A stretch of DNA of 64,000 bases from Ramlibacter agri (GTDB lineage: Bacteria > Pseudomonadota > Gammaproteobacteria > Burkholderiales > Burkholderiaceae_C), in assembly GCF_012927085.1 (NCBI RefSeq), contig NZ_JABBFX010000001.1, positions 1,674,001 to 1,738,000 of the forward strand. Direction: 5' to 3'. The translations under genes and the position numbers were made by a program. The first letter of the stretch is position 1; the number at the start of each line of letters is the position of its first letter. The notes under the pieces are model-generated. The model did no database searches and was not told where the DNA came from. It worked only from the letters and a program-made list of their open reading frames with translations. Below, piece by piece: positions 1 through 8,064 of the stretch.

Positions 1-1
1 T

Positions 2-502
2 GATTTCCTGCGAACGATCTCAAAGGAAGAGGCCGACTTGTTTAGTACTTTGGCCCGTTACGTGATCAGCGGACGCGTGATGAAAGGCCCAAGTGCTTAC
101 TTGGAAGCACGAGGAATCGACGTCTCACTTCTCCTGAGAATGCAAAACTTGGGCCTTTTGTCAGGGGTTGAGTCAATCGGACTGTCAACTATCTTCAAGA
201 CGTCAATCGAAGGTCGGTTTCGCACGGTGTTCGTGTCCCACAACAAAGCGCTCATCGCAGAGCATGAAGAAGCCGCGAAGCGTCTTGAACTCGAGGTCTA
301 TCTGCTTACCGATGTTGGCAAGCAGGTCCTAGATCTCGGAAAATTCGCCGCAGACATCGAATACCTGCAATTGGTGGGTAGATCAATCGCCCAGCAGGGG
401 TTCACGGTGAGACTGGCAGACTGGATTCCTGTCTCTGAAGTGGAGGGCAGATTTGTAAACCCTCAGCCCATTGATCATGGAGGAGCGACCAGTGAGGCCT
501 GA
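2..502 (+). CDS. DUF2806-like protein, C-terminal part (cut by window edge)
   Basis: The frame is open to the left edge, so the gene begins outside the window; 166 C-terminal residues are visible. The first visible residues, DFLRTISKEEADLFSTLARYV-like, continue smoothly into the rest, so the TTG at 38 is not the real start. The pattern 'LRT(I/L)SKEEADLF' followed by 'LRMQNLGLLSG' resembles the C-terminal half of DUF2806 proteins, a family of unknown function found in accessory regions; this is recognition from memory, not a search. GC is lower than in the core genes to the right. It shares strand with the next two genes and may belong to the same island. No catalytic motif is recognisable in the visible part. 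Confidence 0.55.
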   Translation, partial: DFLRTISKEEADLFSTLARYVISGRVMKGPSAYLEARGIDVSLLLRMQNLGLLSGVESIGLSTIFKTSIEGRFRTVFVSHNKALIAEHEEAAKRLELEVYLLTDVGKQVLDLGKFAADIEYLQLVGRSIAQQGFTVRLADWIPVSEVEGRFVNPQPIDHGGATSEA

Positions 503-815
503 CGGGGCCGCATGGAATTCTGCGTAATTCAAGCCTCCCGCTTCTGTTTCTAACACGTCATCGACACGGACGCGGAGCTTGCTCTTTCTAGTTGGCGTCG
601 CGACTGCATTCGGCTCTCGGACGTGCACGAAATGGCAATGCAAAGTGGCACCGTGACGTCATCCGCAGCTGAGCGTGCACTTCGTGGTGCAATGCGTCTG
701 CGCACCCTCGCACCGCCGACGGTTTAGGCCATAGAACTTTGTTCGTCGCCCAACGGGACGATGGACAGCGGAAGCAGATGGCGCATCCTCTGAGCCTCTT
801 GCAGAGGAGATGAGG
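503..815. other. Intergenic region without a convincing gene
   Basis: Short open frames on the minus strand overlap this stretch (383-643 and 659-847), but they have no recognisable domain and no good ribosome binding site. A small hairpin (CCTCT at 795-799 pairing with AGAGG at 803-807) would cover the Shine-Dalgarno of the downstream Cas2-like gene. No integron attC site, tRNA or repeat array was seen. It probably carries the promoter and leader of the Cas2-like gene. Confidence 0.4.
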
Positions 816-1085
816 ATGACAACGTTCTTGATTACGTACGATCTCAATAAGCCGGGGAAAGATTACACGGATCTCCTGAAGAAGATCAAGAGCTATGCGT
901 GGGCTCGTCTATCCGAGTCGTCGTATGCAATTTCCACTACCTCGGATCCTCAGACGGTGTACGACGGGTTGAAGCCGTTTCTTGATCCGAATGATAATCT
1001 CTATGTAATCTCGCTTAGGAAGCCTTACACCGGCTTCGGCCCCAAGGACGTGAATGACTGGTTGGAGCGCAATCTCACGTTCTGA
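816..1085 (+). CDS. Free-standing Cas2/VapD-like ferredoxin-fold protein
   Basis: An 89-residue protein beginning MTTFLITYDLNKPGKDY. The beta strand ending in YDL, with a conserved Asp, followed by a helix and a second half ending 'LYVISLRKPYTGFG', is the layout of Cas2-like and VapD-like small nucleases (often labelled SinR or Cas2 family in databases). The start at 816 is preferred over ATG 810 because GAGGAG at about 804-809 then sits at a normal distance. No cas1, other cas gene or repeat array is present, so a role in CRISPR adaptation is not supported. In orphan relatives an RNase toxin role is possible but unproven. It lies 96 bp upstream of the FRG gene, same strand, in a lower-GC stretch. 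Confidence 0.6.
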   Translation: MTTFLITYDLNKPGKDYTDLLKKIKSYAWARLSESSYAISTTSDPQTVYDGLKPFLDPNDNLYVISLRKPYTGFGPKDVNDWLERNLTF

Positions 1086-1181
1086 GCTACGGTAAACCAG
1101 TTCAGTGGATTTCGGACGTCTAGGCGGCGGGTCATCGACCGCACGTCATTCGTCGAATGCCTTCACATTAGCCTCTAGCAA

Positions 1182-2069
1182 ATGAACTCTAAAGAGCCTG
1201 CACCCGTCGAGCAGCAGATTAGGCGCGTTTCTGAGTACGTCCAGCGAGTGGTTGACGCTTCAAATTTTTTGAGCTTGCCATATGGGCATCTCTGGTTTCG
1301 CGGTATTTCGAAGAGCGAGCTAGATCTAGTGCCGGGCACTGTTTGGCGGGGCATTAATGACGAGATGTCGTTGATTGAGGAGTTTCGGGTGCACCTCCCG
1401 GCCTACGCTCACCGTCAGTACACCGATCCGTGGGAAATCTATGCGCTCATGCAGCACCATGGGCTTCCCACGAGACTGTTAGATTGGTCTAAGTCGCCAC
1501 TGGCCGCGTTGTTCTTTGCTTTGGATTTCTCCGAAGATGACGCGGATCCAGAACAGACGCCTGCCGTTTGGATCATGAATCCGTACGCCCTGAATAAGCT
1601 GGCGCACGACCGCGAAGCTTTATTTGTTCCGAAACTGGACTACAGCCCTTTTGGATTCAACTGGACGGTCCATTCCTATTTGCCTGACAGCTTGCGTCCG
1701 GAGCATTCGGGCGAGCCAACAACGCCGCGGCTGCCGATTGCAATCGAGCCACCCGTCTCGAACTCGCGGTTGGTTGCGCAGCAGGGCTGCTTCACCGTGC
1801 ACGGCTTTGATGCTACTCCCCTAAACAAGATCACTGGCATGGAGCAGCATCTGCAGAAGATTGAGATTGCTGCCGAAATGACTGCTGAAATTCGGTCTGA
1901 ACTAGAGCAGCTTGGTTTTCGGGCCGAGTGGATCTATCAAGACCTTGATCGACTTAGCCGGCGGATCGTCCAGGAGAGGGCTCCAGCGGCGCCCCTGTTG
2001 CCGAGTCCCAAGGATGCTTTGCCGTCTATTCCCGAGGACAGTTTGGGCTCGAATAAGAATCCGGCCTAA
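1182..2069 (+). CDS. FRG domain-containing protein
   Basis: A 295-residue protein carrying an FRG domain at about residues 30-130. The hallmark WFRG is at 38-41, and QHHGLPTRLLDW at 91-102 is followed by 'SPLAALFFALD'. The family function is unknown; members are common in prophages, islands and phage-defence neighbourhoods. The C-terminal third (about 215-295) looks helical and ends in a Pro/Ser-rich tail with no recognised domain. No signal peptide or membrane segment is seen, so it is probably cytoplasmic. GC and codon use are unlike the neighbouring core genes (more A/T in third positions), which suggests transfer. The start is the first ATG of the conserved frame and has no strong Shine-Dalgarno. 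It is followed by the end of a leftward core operon. Confidence 0.75.
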   Translation: MNSKEPAPVEQQIRRVSEYVQRVVDASNFLSLPYGHLWFRGISKSELDLVPGTVWRGINDEMSLIEEFRVHLPAYAHRQYTDPWEIYALMQHHGLPTRLLDWSKSPLAALFFALDFSEDDADPEQTPAVWIMNPYALNKLAHDREALFVPKLDYSPFGFNWTVHSYLPDSLRPEHSGEPTTPRLPIAIEPPVSNSRLVAQQGCFTVHGFDATPLNKITGMEQHLQKIEIAAEMTAEIRSELEQLGFRAEWIYQDLDRLSRRIVQERAPAAPLLPSPKDALPSIPEDSLGSNKNPA

Positions 2070-2107
2070 CGTGGCAACCAGTGAACAGCGCGCCGCTTTG
2101 GCTCTAT

Positions 2108-2132
2108 TGGTCCCCGCCTCCGCGGGGATGAC
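2108..2132. repeat. Intergenic palindrome (REP-like), copy 1
   Basis: TCCCCGC at 2111-2117 and GCGGGGA at 2122-2128 form a 7-bp stem with a 4-nt loop, followed by ATGAC. It has the same general form (GC-rich palindrome next to GTCAT/ATGAC) as copies near 25.95, 38.5 and 49.96 kb. It sits between the accessory genes and the core operon. Confidence 0.5.
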
Positions 2133-2157
2133 GAGGGCGGCGCCGGGGTAACGAGCG

Positions 2158-3198
2158 CTAGAGAATCCGGTTAAACCACCACAACGACAGCGCCGCGGAA
2201 ATCAACACCAACGCCGCCGCCGCCATCGCAAACAACGCCGAAATCTCCGTCTCCTTCTTCTCAACCGTCAGCTTCGAACTCAGCGTCTCATACACCTTGC
2301 GCAGGTCATGCGCGGTGCCGGCGTAGAAGTACTCCGCAGAAGTCTTCTGCGCAATCGCCTTCAGAGTCTCCTCGTCCAGGCGAACGCGCATCGACCAGCC
2401 CTCGAAGCCGATCGTCTCGCCATCCACCGTGCCGATGCCCACCGTGTAGACGCGAATGCCACGGTCGGCAGCCATCTTCGCGGCGTCGAGCGGGTCCACG
2501 CCCGTGGTGCGCTGGCCGTCGGTCAGCATGATGATCGCCGCGGAGGTGTACGAGCCCGGCGCCACCGGCGTGAACTCCTTGGCCTCCTTGCGCTCGCCGT
2601 CGATGGCGAAGCCGCGCTGGCGCTCGCGCCCCGTGCCCATGGAGTTGAGGTCAATGCCCTGGTCCGGGAACAGCGTCGCCAGCGAGATGACGATGGCGTT
2701 GCCGGTGGCCGTGGCGCGTTGCAACTGGAAGCGGTCGATGGCGGTGATCAGGTCTTCGCGGTTGGTGGTGGGCAACTGCGCCACCTGGGCCGAGCCGGCG
2801 AAGGCGACGACGCCCACCTTCACGGTGCGCGGCAGCTCGCCGATGAAGGCCTTGGCGGCGTTCTGCGCGGCCACCAGCCGGTTCGGCTGCACGTCGGTGG
2901 CACGCATGCTGCCCGACACGTCCATGGCCAGGATGATGGTCTGCTGGTTGGACGGCAAGGTCACCACCGCCACCGGCCGGGCCGAGGCCAACACCAGCGC
3001 TATCAGGCCCAGGAGGAACAGAGCCGGCGGAATGTGCCGCCGCAGCTGCTGCCCGGTGCCCATCGCCTCGCGCACGATGGACAGCGAGGCGTAGCGCACC
3101 GCCATCTTCCTTTTGCGTCGCAACAGCAGCAGGTACAAGCCGACCAGCACCGGCGCGGCCAGCAGCAGCCACAGGAATTCGGGCCAGAGGAAATTCAT
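2158..3198 (-). CDS. VWA domain membrane protein (BatA-like)
   Basis: 346 residues. Two N-terminal membrane segments (about 6-26 and 57-74) precede a von Willebrand factor A domain (about 87-295) whose metal-ion-dependent adhesion site begins DVSGSM at 93-98; a third hydrophobic segment closes the protein (about 320-343). This is the BatA layout, where the VWA domain faces the periplasm. It is the last gene of a MoxR-DUF58-VWA operon: MoxR ATPases are thought to act as chaperones on VWA partners. GGGGGAG just upstream of the ATG gives a strong ribosome binding site. Further bat genes (a second VWA, BatD) that often follow are absent; the accessory genes begin 88 bp beyond the stop. Confidence 0.85.
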   Translation of the reverse strand: MNFLWPEFLWLLLAAPVLVGLYLLLLRRKRKMAVRYASLSIVREAMGTGQQLRRHIPPALFLLGLIALVLASARPVAVVTLPSNQQTIILAMDVSGSMRATDVQPNRLVAAQNAAKAFIGELPRTVKVGVVAFAGSAQVAQLPTTNREDLITAIDRFQLQRATATGNAIVISLATLFPDQGIDLNSMGTGRERQRGFAIDGERKEAKEFTPVAPGSYTSAAIIMLTDGQRTTGVDPLDAAKMAADRGIRVYTVGIGTVDGETIGFEGWSMRVRLDEETLKAIAQKTSAEYFYAGTAHDLRKVYETLSSKLTVEKKETEISALFAMAAAALVLISAALSLWWFNRIL

Positions 3199-3214
3199 TG
3201 CATGCTCCCCCTTC

Positions 3215-4201
3215 TCAAGCCATGCGCTTCAGGTGCGCCGGCAGGCTGCCGGCCGCAAGCTGGCTGCGCCGCTTGCGCATCTCGACGAACCGGATGATCG
3301 CATCCACCAGGTCGGCATCGGTGGACAGTTCGAGGGCATCCACGCTGGCGCGGGTGAGGGCCTCGCGCAGCTCCGCTTCGCGCTGGGCGGCGATGCGGGC
3401 AAAGCGCTTGCGGAAACCCGTGTCATGCGTGTCCACCACCACTTGGTCGCCGGTCTCGGCGTCGCGCAGCGTCAGCAGGCCCAGGTCCGGCAGCTCCAGT
3501 TCCAGCGGGTCCAGCACGCGCACGGCCACCACCTCGTGGCGCTGCGCCAGCTGCGCCAGCGGCTTTTCCCAGCCCGGTTCGCTGATGAAGTCCGAGACCA
3601 CGAAGACGGTGGAGCGCCGCTTGATGAAGCTGGCCGCCGACACCAGCAGGTCGGACAGGCGCGTCGGCCCGGGCTCGCTGGTGACCACGCGGTCCTGCAT
3701 GCTGTGCAGCAGGTGCAACACGTGCCGGCGGCCGCTGCGGGCGGGGATGACCTGCTCGACGCCGTCGCCGTACAGCATCGCGCCCACGCGGTTGCCGTGG
3801 CGCGTGAGCAGGCGCGCGAGCACCGCCACGAATTCGGCCGACACGTTGCGCTTGCGCAGGTCCCCGGAGCCGAAATCCACCGAGGGGCTCAGGTCCACCA
3901 GGAACCAGGCCGACATCTCGCGGTCCTCGGTGAACACGCGCACGTGCGGCACCTGCAGGCGGGCGGTGACGTTCCAGTCGATGTGGCGCACGTCGTCGTG
4001 CAGCTGGTATTCGCGCAGGTCCGCCAGGTCCAGGCCGGCGCCGCGCAGCAGGGTGCGGTAGTCGCCCTGCAGCAGGCCGTCCAGCCGCATGATCACCTTC
4101 CATTCCAGGCGGCGCAGCACCTGCTCGGCGTGATGCACGGGCAGCGCCGTGGCCGGGGCCGCGGCGGGTTCCGGGGAGTCCTTACGCCACCAGCTTTTCA
4201 T
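3215..4201 (-). CDS. DUF58 domain-containing protein
   Basis: 328 residues. The DUF58 signature is clear around residues 60-100: 'LREYQLHDDVRHIDWNVTAR' followed by HVRVFTEDRE, then a VWA-like fold starting FLVDLSPSVDFGSG. No membrane segment is evident, which is usual for the MoxR-linked group. It overlaps the end of the MoxR gene by 20 bp and lies 16 bp upstream of the VWA gene, so the three are co-transcribed and likely translationally coupled. In this context the protein probably bridges the AAA+ ATPase and the membrane VWA protein in envelope maintenance. That role is inferred from the conserved gene set, not from a residue-level motif. Confidence 0.85.
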   Translation of the reverse strand: MKSWWRKDSPEPAAAPATALPVHHAEQVLRRLEWKVIMRLDGLLQGDYRTLLRGAGLDLADLREYQLHDDVRHIDWNVTARLQVPHVRVFTEDREMSAWFLVDLSPSVDFGSGDLRKRNVSAEFVAVLARLLTRHGNRVGAMLYGDGVEQVIPARSGRRHVLHLLHSMQDRVVTSEPGPTRLSDLLVSAASFIKRRSTVFVVSDFISEPGWEKPLAQLAQRHEVVAVRVLDPLELELPDLGLLTLRDAETGDQVVVDTHDTGFRKRFARIAAQREAELREALTRASVDALELSTDADLVDAIIRFVEMRKRRSQLAAGSLPAHLKRMA

Positions 4202-5189
4202 GTTCCAGCGGTTTGGCCGGCGGGGGAATCTTGGCCATGATCTTCTGCACCACCTGGTCGGAGTTCAGGCCCTCGGACAGCGCCTCGTACGACAGCACCA
4301 CGCGGTGGCGCAGCACGTCCAGCACCAGGTCCGTCATGTCCTCGGGCAGCGCGTAGCCGCGGCCGCGCAGCATGGCCATGGCGCGCGCGCCTTCGGTCAA
4401 GGCGATCGTCGCGCGCGGGCTGGCGCCGTAGGTGATGTACTTGCCCATGTCCTTCAGGCCATGGCGCTCGGGCCAGCGGGTGGCGGACACCAGCTTCACG
4501 GCGTACTGCACCAGCGACGGGTCCACGTAGACCTGGCGGCATTCCTTCTGCAGTTCGTGCAGTTGCTCGGTGGTGGCGACCGGCGTCACTTCGACGGCCG
4601 GGCCGGTGACGCGCTGCACGATGACGAATTCCTCTTCGTCGGTCGGGTAGTCCACCAGCACCTTCATCATGAAGCGGTCCACCTGCGCTTCCGGCAGCGG
4701 GTAGGTGCCCTCGGTCTCGATCGGGTTCTGCGTGGCCATCACCAGGAAGGGGTCCGGCACCTTGTGGGTCTCGCCGGCGATCGTCACCTGGTGTTCCTGC
4801 ATCACTTCCAGCAGCGCGCTCTGCACCTTGGCCGGCGCGCGGTTGATTTCGTCGGCCAGCAGCAGGTTGGCGAACACCGGGCCCAGCGAGGTGTTGAACT
4901 CGCCGGTGCGCTGGTTGTAGATGCGCGTGCCCACCAGGTCGGCCGGCACCAGGTCGGGCGTGAACTGGATGCGCTTGAACTGGCCGCGCATGGTGTGCGC
5001 CAGCGTCTTCACCGTCAGCGTCTTGGCCAGGCCGGGCACGCCTTCCACCAGCAGGTGGCCTTCCGCGAGCATGGCCACCATCACGCGCTCCAGGAACCTG
5101 TCCTGGCCCACGACGACGCGTTTGACCTCGTAGAGGATCTGCTCCATCAATTGCGCGGTGGCGCTGTCCGTGCGGCTGGTGTTGTCCAT
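4182..5189 (-). CDS. MoxR family AAA+ ATPase
   Basis: 335 residues. Walker A (GVPGLAKT, 50-57), Walker B (LLLADEINRAPAK, about 110-122), sensor 1 (VMATQNPIETEGTYPLPEAQ region) and the C-terminal helical lid (YGASPRATIAL) are all present and intact, as in MoxR/RavA-type ATPases. The start chosen is the ATG at 5189, giving MDNTSRTDSATAQ; the frame is open further upstream but that extension is a shadow of the protease gene. It is 35 bp downstream of the trypsin-like protease and overlaps the DUF58 gene. The protein is expected to act as an ATP-driven chaperone that activates or assembles the VWA-domain partner. Function is assigned from family and context. Confidence 0.9.
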   Translation of the reverse strand: MDNTSRTDSATAQLMEQILYEVKRVVVGQDRFLERVMVAMLAEGHLLVEGVPGLAKTLTVKTLAHTMRGQFKRIQFTPDLVPADLVGTRIYNQRTGEFNTSLGPVFANLLLADEINRAPAKVQSALLEVMQEHQVTIAGETHKVPDPFLVMATQNPIETEGTYPLPEAQVDRFMMKVLVDYPTDEEEFVIVQRVTGPAVEVTPVATTEQLHELQKECRQVYVDPSLVQYAVKLVSATRWPERHGLKDMGKYITYGASPRATIALTEGARAMAMLRGRGYALPEDMTDLVLDVLRHRVVLSYEALSEGLNSDQVVQKIMAKIPPPAKPLEHEKLVA

Positions 5190-5224
5190 GCGGTCCCTGC
5201 TCAGGTTGGAAGGATGGGGCGCCG

Positions 5225-6220
5225 TCAGAACGGCGGCAGCCCGGCGGCCGTGGCGGCGTTCTCGATCGGCACGGCGAAGCCGATGCCGATGAAGGTGCGC
5301 GCCGCGGTGGGGTTGAGGATGGCGGTGACGATGCCCACGACCTCGCCGTCCATGGTGACCAGCGGCCCGCCGGAGTTGCCCGGGTTGGCCGCGGCGTCGA
5401 ACTGGATCAGGTTGCGCATTTCCTGCTTGCCTTCGGGCGAGCGGAACACGCGGCCCAGGCCGGACACGATGCCACCGGAGGCGGACGGCCCGATGCCGAA
5501 GGGGAAGCCCACGGCCAGCACCTTGTCGCCGGGCGTCAGGTCGCCGGTGGAGCGCATGGTGGCCGCGAACAGGTCGTCGGGGATCTTGGTGGCCTGCAGC
5601 ACGGCCAGGTCGTTCTCGGCCTGCACGCCGGTGATGTTGGCGTCGGCCTCGAGGCCGTCGAAGAAGGTGACCTTCACGTGGTCGGCGCCGTTGACGACGT
5701 GCAGGTTGGTGAGGATCACGCCCTTGTCGATGATGACGACGCCGGTGCCCACGCCGTTCTCTATTTCGTCGCCGTCGCCGGTGATGTCCGCCGGCGCCGG
5801 GCCCAGCGGCTTGGGCTTGTTGCTGCGCGAGACGAGCTTCTGTTCTTCTTCCTTCAGCCGGCTCTTCTTGATATAGCTCACGACCCGCACCACGGAGGGC
5901 CGGATCTTTTCGTAGGCGCGCGCGTACTCGGACGGCATCACCTGCGTTTCCATCGTCTTCAGTACGGCCTGGTTGATGTCCTGCTGCGTCAGCTTGCGCG
6001 GCATGGGACGCAGCGCGAGGCTGGTGGCGAGCGCGATGCCTAGCAGCAGGATCGCGCTCCACAGAAGCAGCGGGTTGCCGGGAGACAGCGCGTACCAGCG
6101 CTGGGTGCGCGGCGGCGGCGCTGCTGTTTCGGCAGCGGCCTCGGGTGCGCTTGCGGGCGACGGCTCGGAAGCGTCCGGGCGGGTCGATCGACTGGAGCTG
6201 TAGAGAGCGGGCCTGCGCAT
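5225..6220 (-). CDS. Membrane-anchored trypsin-like (S1C/DegP-type) serine protease without PDZ domain
   Basis: 331 residues. A Ser/Pro/Ala-rich cytoplasmic head (1-45) leads to one membrane segment (about 51-70) and a periplasmic protease domain. The catalytic triad is complete: H174 (TNLHVVNGAD), D204 (AENDLAVLQ) and S283 (NPGNSGGPL). The chain ends shortly after the protease domain, so no PDZ module follows, unlike DegP/DegS. The ATG at 6220 is preferred over upstream starts because GAAGGAAG lies just ahead of it. It is the first gene of the MoxR-DUF58-VWA operon, an unusual but plausible partner: a periplasmic protease could process or police the assembled complex. That link is inference. 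Confidence 0.8.
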   Translation of the reverse strand: MRRPALYSSSRSTRPDASEPSPASAPEAAAETAAPPPRTQRWYALSPGNPLLLWSAILLLGIALATSLALRPMPRKLTQQDINQAVLKTMETQVMPSEYARAYEKIRPSVVRVVSYIKKSRLKEEEQKLVSRSNKPKPLGPAPADITGDGDEIENGVGTGVVIIDKGVILTNLHVVNGADHVKVTFFDGLEADANITGVQAENDLAVLQATKIPDDLFAATMRSTGDLTPGDKVLAVGFPFGIGPSASGGIVSGLGRVFRSPEGKQEMRNLIQFDAAANPGNSGGPLVTMDGEVVGIVTAILNPTAARTFIGIGFAVPIENAATAAGLPPF

Positions 6221-6320
6221 CCGTCTTCCTTCAACTAAGCGGGTCGGCTGCCGGCGGACGGCGGCCCTGACCGATGACGCACGGTAGCACGGTTTCCCGG
6301 GGCTTGCACAGGGTTGCGGC

Positions 6321-7157
6321 ATGATCGCCGCCATGGGCTCGTGGATTGACACCCATGTCCACTTGGACGCACCGGAATTCGCTGGCGACGTGGCGGCGGT
6401 GCGCAGCCGCGCCCGCGCCGCGGGCGTGACACATTGCGTCATTCCGGCGGTTGCCGCCGCCAACTTCGAAGCCGTGCGAGCACTGGCTCACGCGCATGGC
6501 GACAGCTATGCGCTGGGCATCCATCCGATGTGCACTGGAAACGCGCGCGACGCCGACCTCGACTTGCTCGACCGCGCACTGGCCGCGCGGCGCGAGGATC
6601 CGCGGCTGGTGGCCGTAGGCGAGATCGGCCTCGACTACTTCGTGCCGGGCCTGGACGCGGCCCGCCAGGAACACTTCTACCGCCTCCAGCTGGAGATCGC
6701 GCGCAACCACGGCCTGCCGGTGCTGCTGCACGTGCGGCGCTCGGCCGACCAGTTGCTCAAACACCTGCGCCGCATTCCGGTGCAGGGAATTGCGCACGCC
6801 TTCAATGGCAGCGCGCAACAGGCCGCGGAATTCGTGCGCCTCGGCTTCAAGCTGGGCTTCGGCGGCACGGTCACCTACGAACGCGCTTTACAGATCCGGC
6901 GGCTGGCCGCGTCCGTGCCGCTGGACGCGATCGTGCTGGAGACGGACGCGCCCGACATTCCGCCGCACTGGCTTTACAAAACGGCGGAGGAGCGGGCGGA
7001 TGGCGCGCCGCAAGGCCGCAACGAACCGGCGGAGCTGCCGCGCATCGGCGCGGAACTGGCGGCGCTGCGCGGCATGGCGGGCGATGCGCTGGCCGAAGCG
7101 AGCACACGCAACGCGCAGGCGGCGCTGCCGCGGCTGGCCGCGCTCGCGCTCAGTTGA
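6321..7157 (+). CDS. TatD family hydrolase (metal-dependent DNase)
   Basis: 278 residues from this start. ATG 6333 (MGSWIDTHVHLD) is equally likely because neither has a clear Shine-Dalgarno. Metal ligands of the TatD amidohydrolase fold are visible: HVH near the N-terminus, the Glu in VGEIGLDYF, the His in LLHVRRS, the His in GIAHAFNGS, and the Asp in LETDAPDIPPHW. TatD enzymes are cytoplasmic metal-dependent nucleases acting on DNA 3' ends. The gene is divergent from the protease operon with about 100 bp between them, and its 3' end overlaps the convergent coiled-coil gene by 8 bp. Confidence 0.85.
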   Translation: MIAAMGSWIDTHVHLDAPEFAGDVAAVRSRARAAGVTHCVIPAVAAANFEAVRALAHAHGDSYALGIHPMCTGNARDADLDLLDRALAARREDPRLVAVGEIGLDYFVPGLDAARQEHFYRLQLEIARNHGLPVLLHVRRSADQLLKHLRRIPVQGIAHAFNGSAQQAAEFVRLGFKLGFGGTVTYERALQIRRLAASVPLDAIVLETDAPDIPPHWLYKTAEERADGAPQGRNEPAELPRIGAELAALRGMAGDALAEASTRNAQAALPRLAALALS

Positions 7158-7992
7158 AGGCGCTGTCGGCCCAGGCCAGCGAGTCCAGGCGGGTGGCGCG
7201 CTTGTCCTGCAGGCGCAGCAGGCGGGCGACCAGCGCACTGGCCTGGACCAGCCCGAACTGCAGGTGCGAGCGAGCGTCGCGGGCCGGCCCGGCGTCGCCG
7301 CAGCTTTCCGGCTGCTCGGCGAGCGGGCGCAGCTCCTTCTGCAGGGCGTTGGCCGGGCCGATCGCGCAATCGTTCAAGGCGGTCACCAACGCCTTGCGCG
7401 TGGTGTCGATCTCCAGCGAAAGCCGGTGCGCGGCGTCGGCGGAGCGGCGCAGCGCGTCCAGGCGCGCGTGCCGCGCGCTCAGCTTCTCGCTGCGGCGGCG
7501 TTCCTCGGACCACTTCAGGTCGCCGGTTTCGGCGTCGGCCGCGCGGGCGGACAGGTCCCGCTCCACGGCGTCCAGCAGCGCGCGGGCCTGCTCCAGCACC
7601 TTGCCGAGCGCGCGGCCTTCCAGCTGCAGGTCGACCAGCACGGATCGCGTCACGAAATCGTGGCGGGCCTGGCCGTCGGTGTAGTCCTTGGCCAGCGTCC
7701 AAAGCTGGCCGGCCTGCCAGCTCAGGGTCGACAGGCCGCTGCGCAGACGCTCGGCGCCGGCCGCCAGCTTGCGGACCGCGCGGAAGGCGAAGGCCTCCTC
7801 GGTGAAGGCGCTCAGGTCGAGGCCGGTCGCGATGTCATGCAGGGCCAGCAGGGCTTCTTCCAGCTCCGGCTCGGGCGCGGCGGCGTCGGCGCCCAGGCGG
7901 GAGCGCAGCTTCAGCAGGCGGGGGAGGTGCACTTCGGCGGCGGCGCGCAGCAGCTCGCGGATTTCCAACAACAGGGAGGGCGTGTCATTCAT
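7150..7992 (-). CDS. Conserved hypothetical coiled-coil protein
   Basis: 280 residues, almost entirely helical in appearance, rich in Ala, Leu, Arg and Glu with heptad-like spacing (for example EQARALLDAVERDLSARAADAE). No signal peptide, membrane segment or known catalytic motif is visible. The chosen ATG gives MNDTPSLLLEIRELL; an in-frame ATG five codons upstream (8007) is possible. A longer open frame runs on to 8610 but is the antisense shadow of the downstream methyltransferase-like gene. It is divergent from that gene and convergent with tatD. I do not recognise the family; a structural or septation-related role would be guesswork. Confidence 0.6.
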   Translation of the reverse strand: MNDTPSLLLEIRELLRAAAEVHLPRLLKLRSRLGADAAAPEPELEEALLALHDIATGLDLSAFTEEAFAFRAVRKLAAGAERLRSGLSTLSWQAGQLWTLAKDYTDGQARHDFVTRSVLVDLQLEGRALGKVLEQARALLDAVERDLSARAADAETGDLKWSEERRRSEKLSARHARLDALRRSADAAHRLSLEIDTTRKALVTALNDCAIGPANALQKELRPLAEQPESCGDAGPARDARSHLQFGLVQASALVARLLRLQDKRATRLDSLAWADSAFN

Positions 7993-8064
7993 CGTCACGG
8001 CGCGCATCTTAGCTCGACTGTATCCAGAAGTAACGCGGCGCATGACAGCCGATAATCCGCGCCC

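Noticed and set aside
38..40. TTG as a start codon for the leftmost gene
   Set aside because: The frame stays open to the window edge with family-like sequence before it, so the gene starts outside the window.
383..847. Two short minus-strand open frames (383-643 and 659-847)
   Set aside because: No domain, no ribosome binding site, and one overlaps the end of a better-supported gene.
816..1085. Evidence for a CRISPR-Cas locus from the Cas2-like gene
   Set aside because: No repeat-spacer array, cas1 or effector gene occurs anywhere in the window.
2060..2157. Possible integron attC site after the FRG gene (CCTAAC at the stop codon)
   Set aside because: No matching GTTRRRY core site or second inverted box was found within about 150 bp, and no integrase or other cassette-like boundary is seen.
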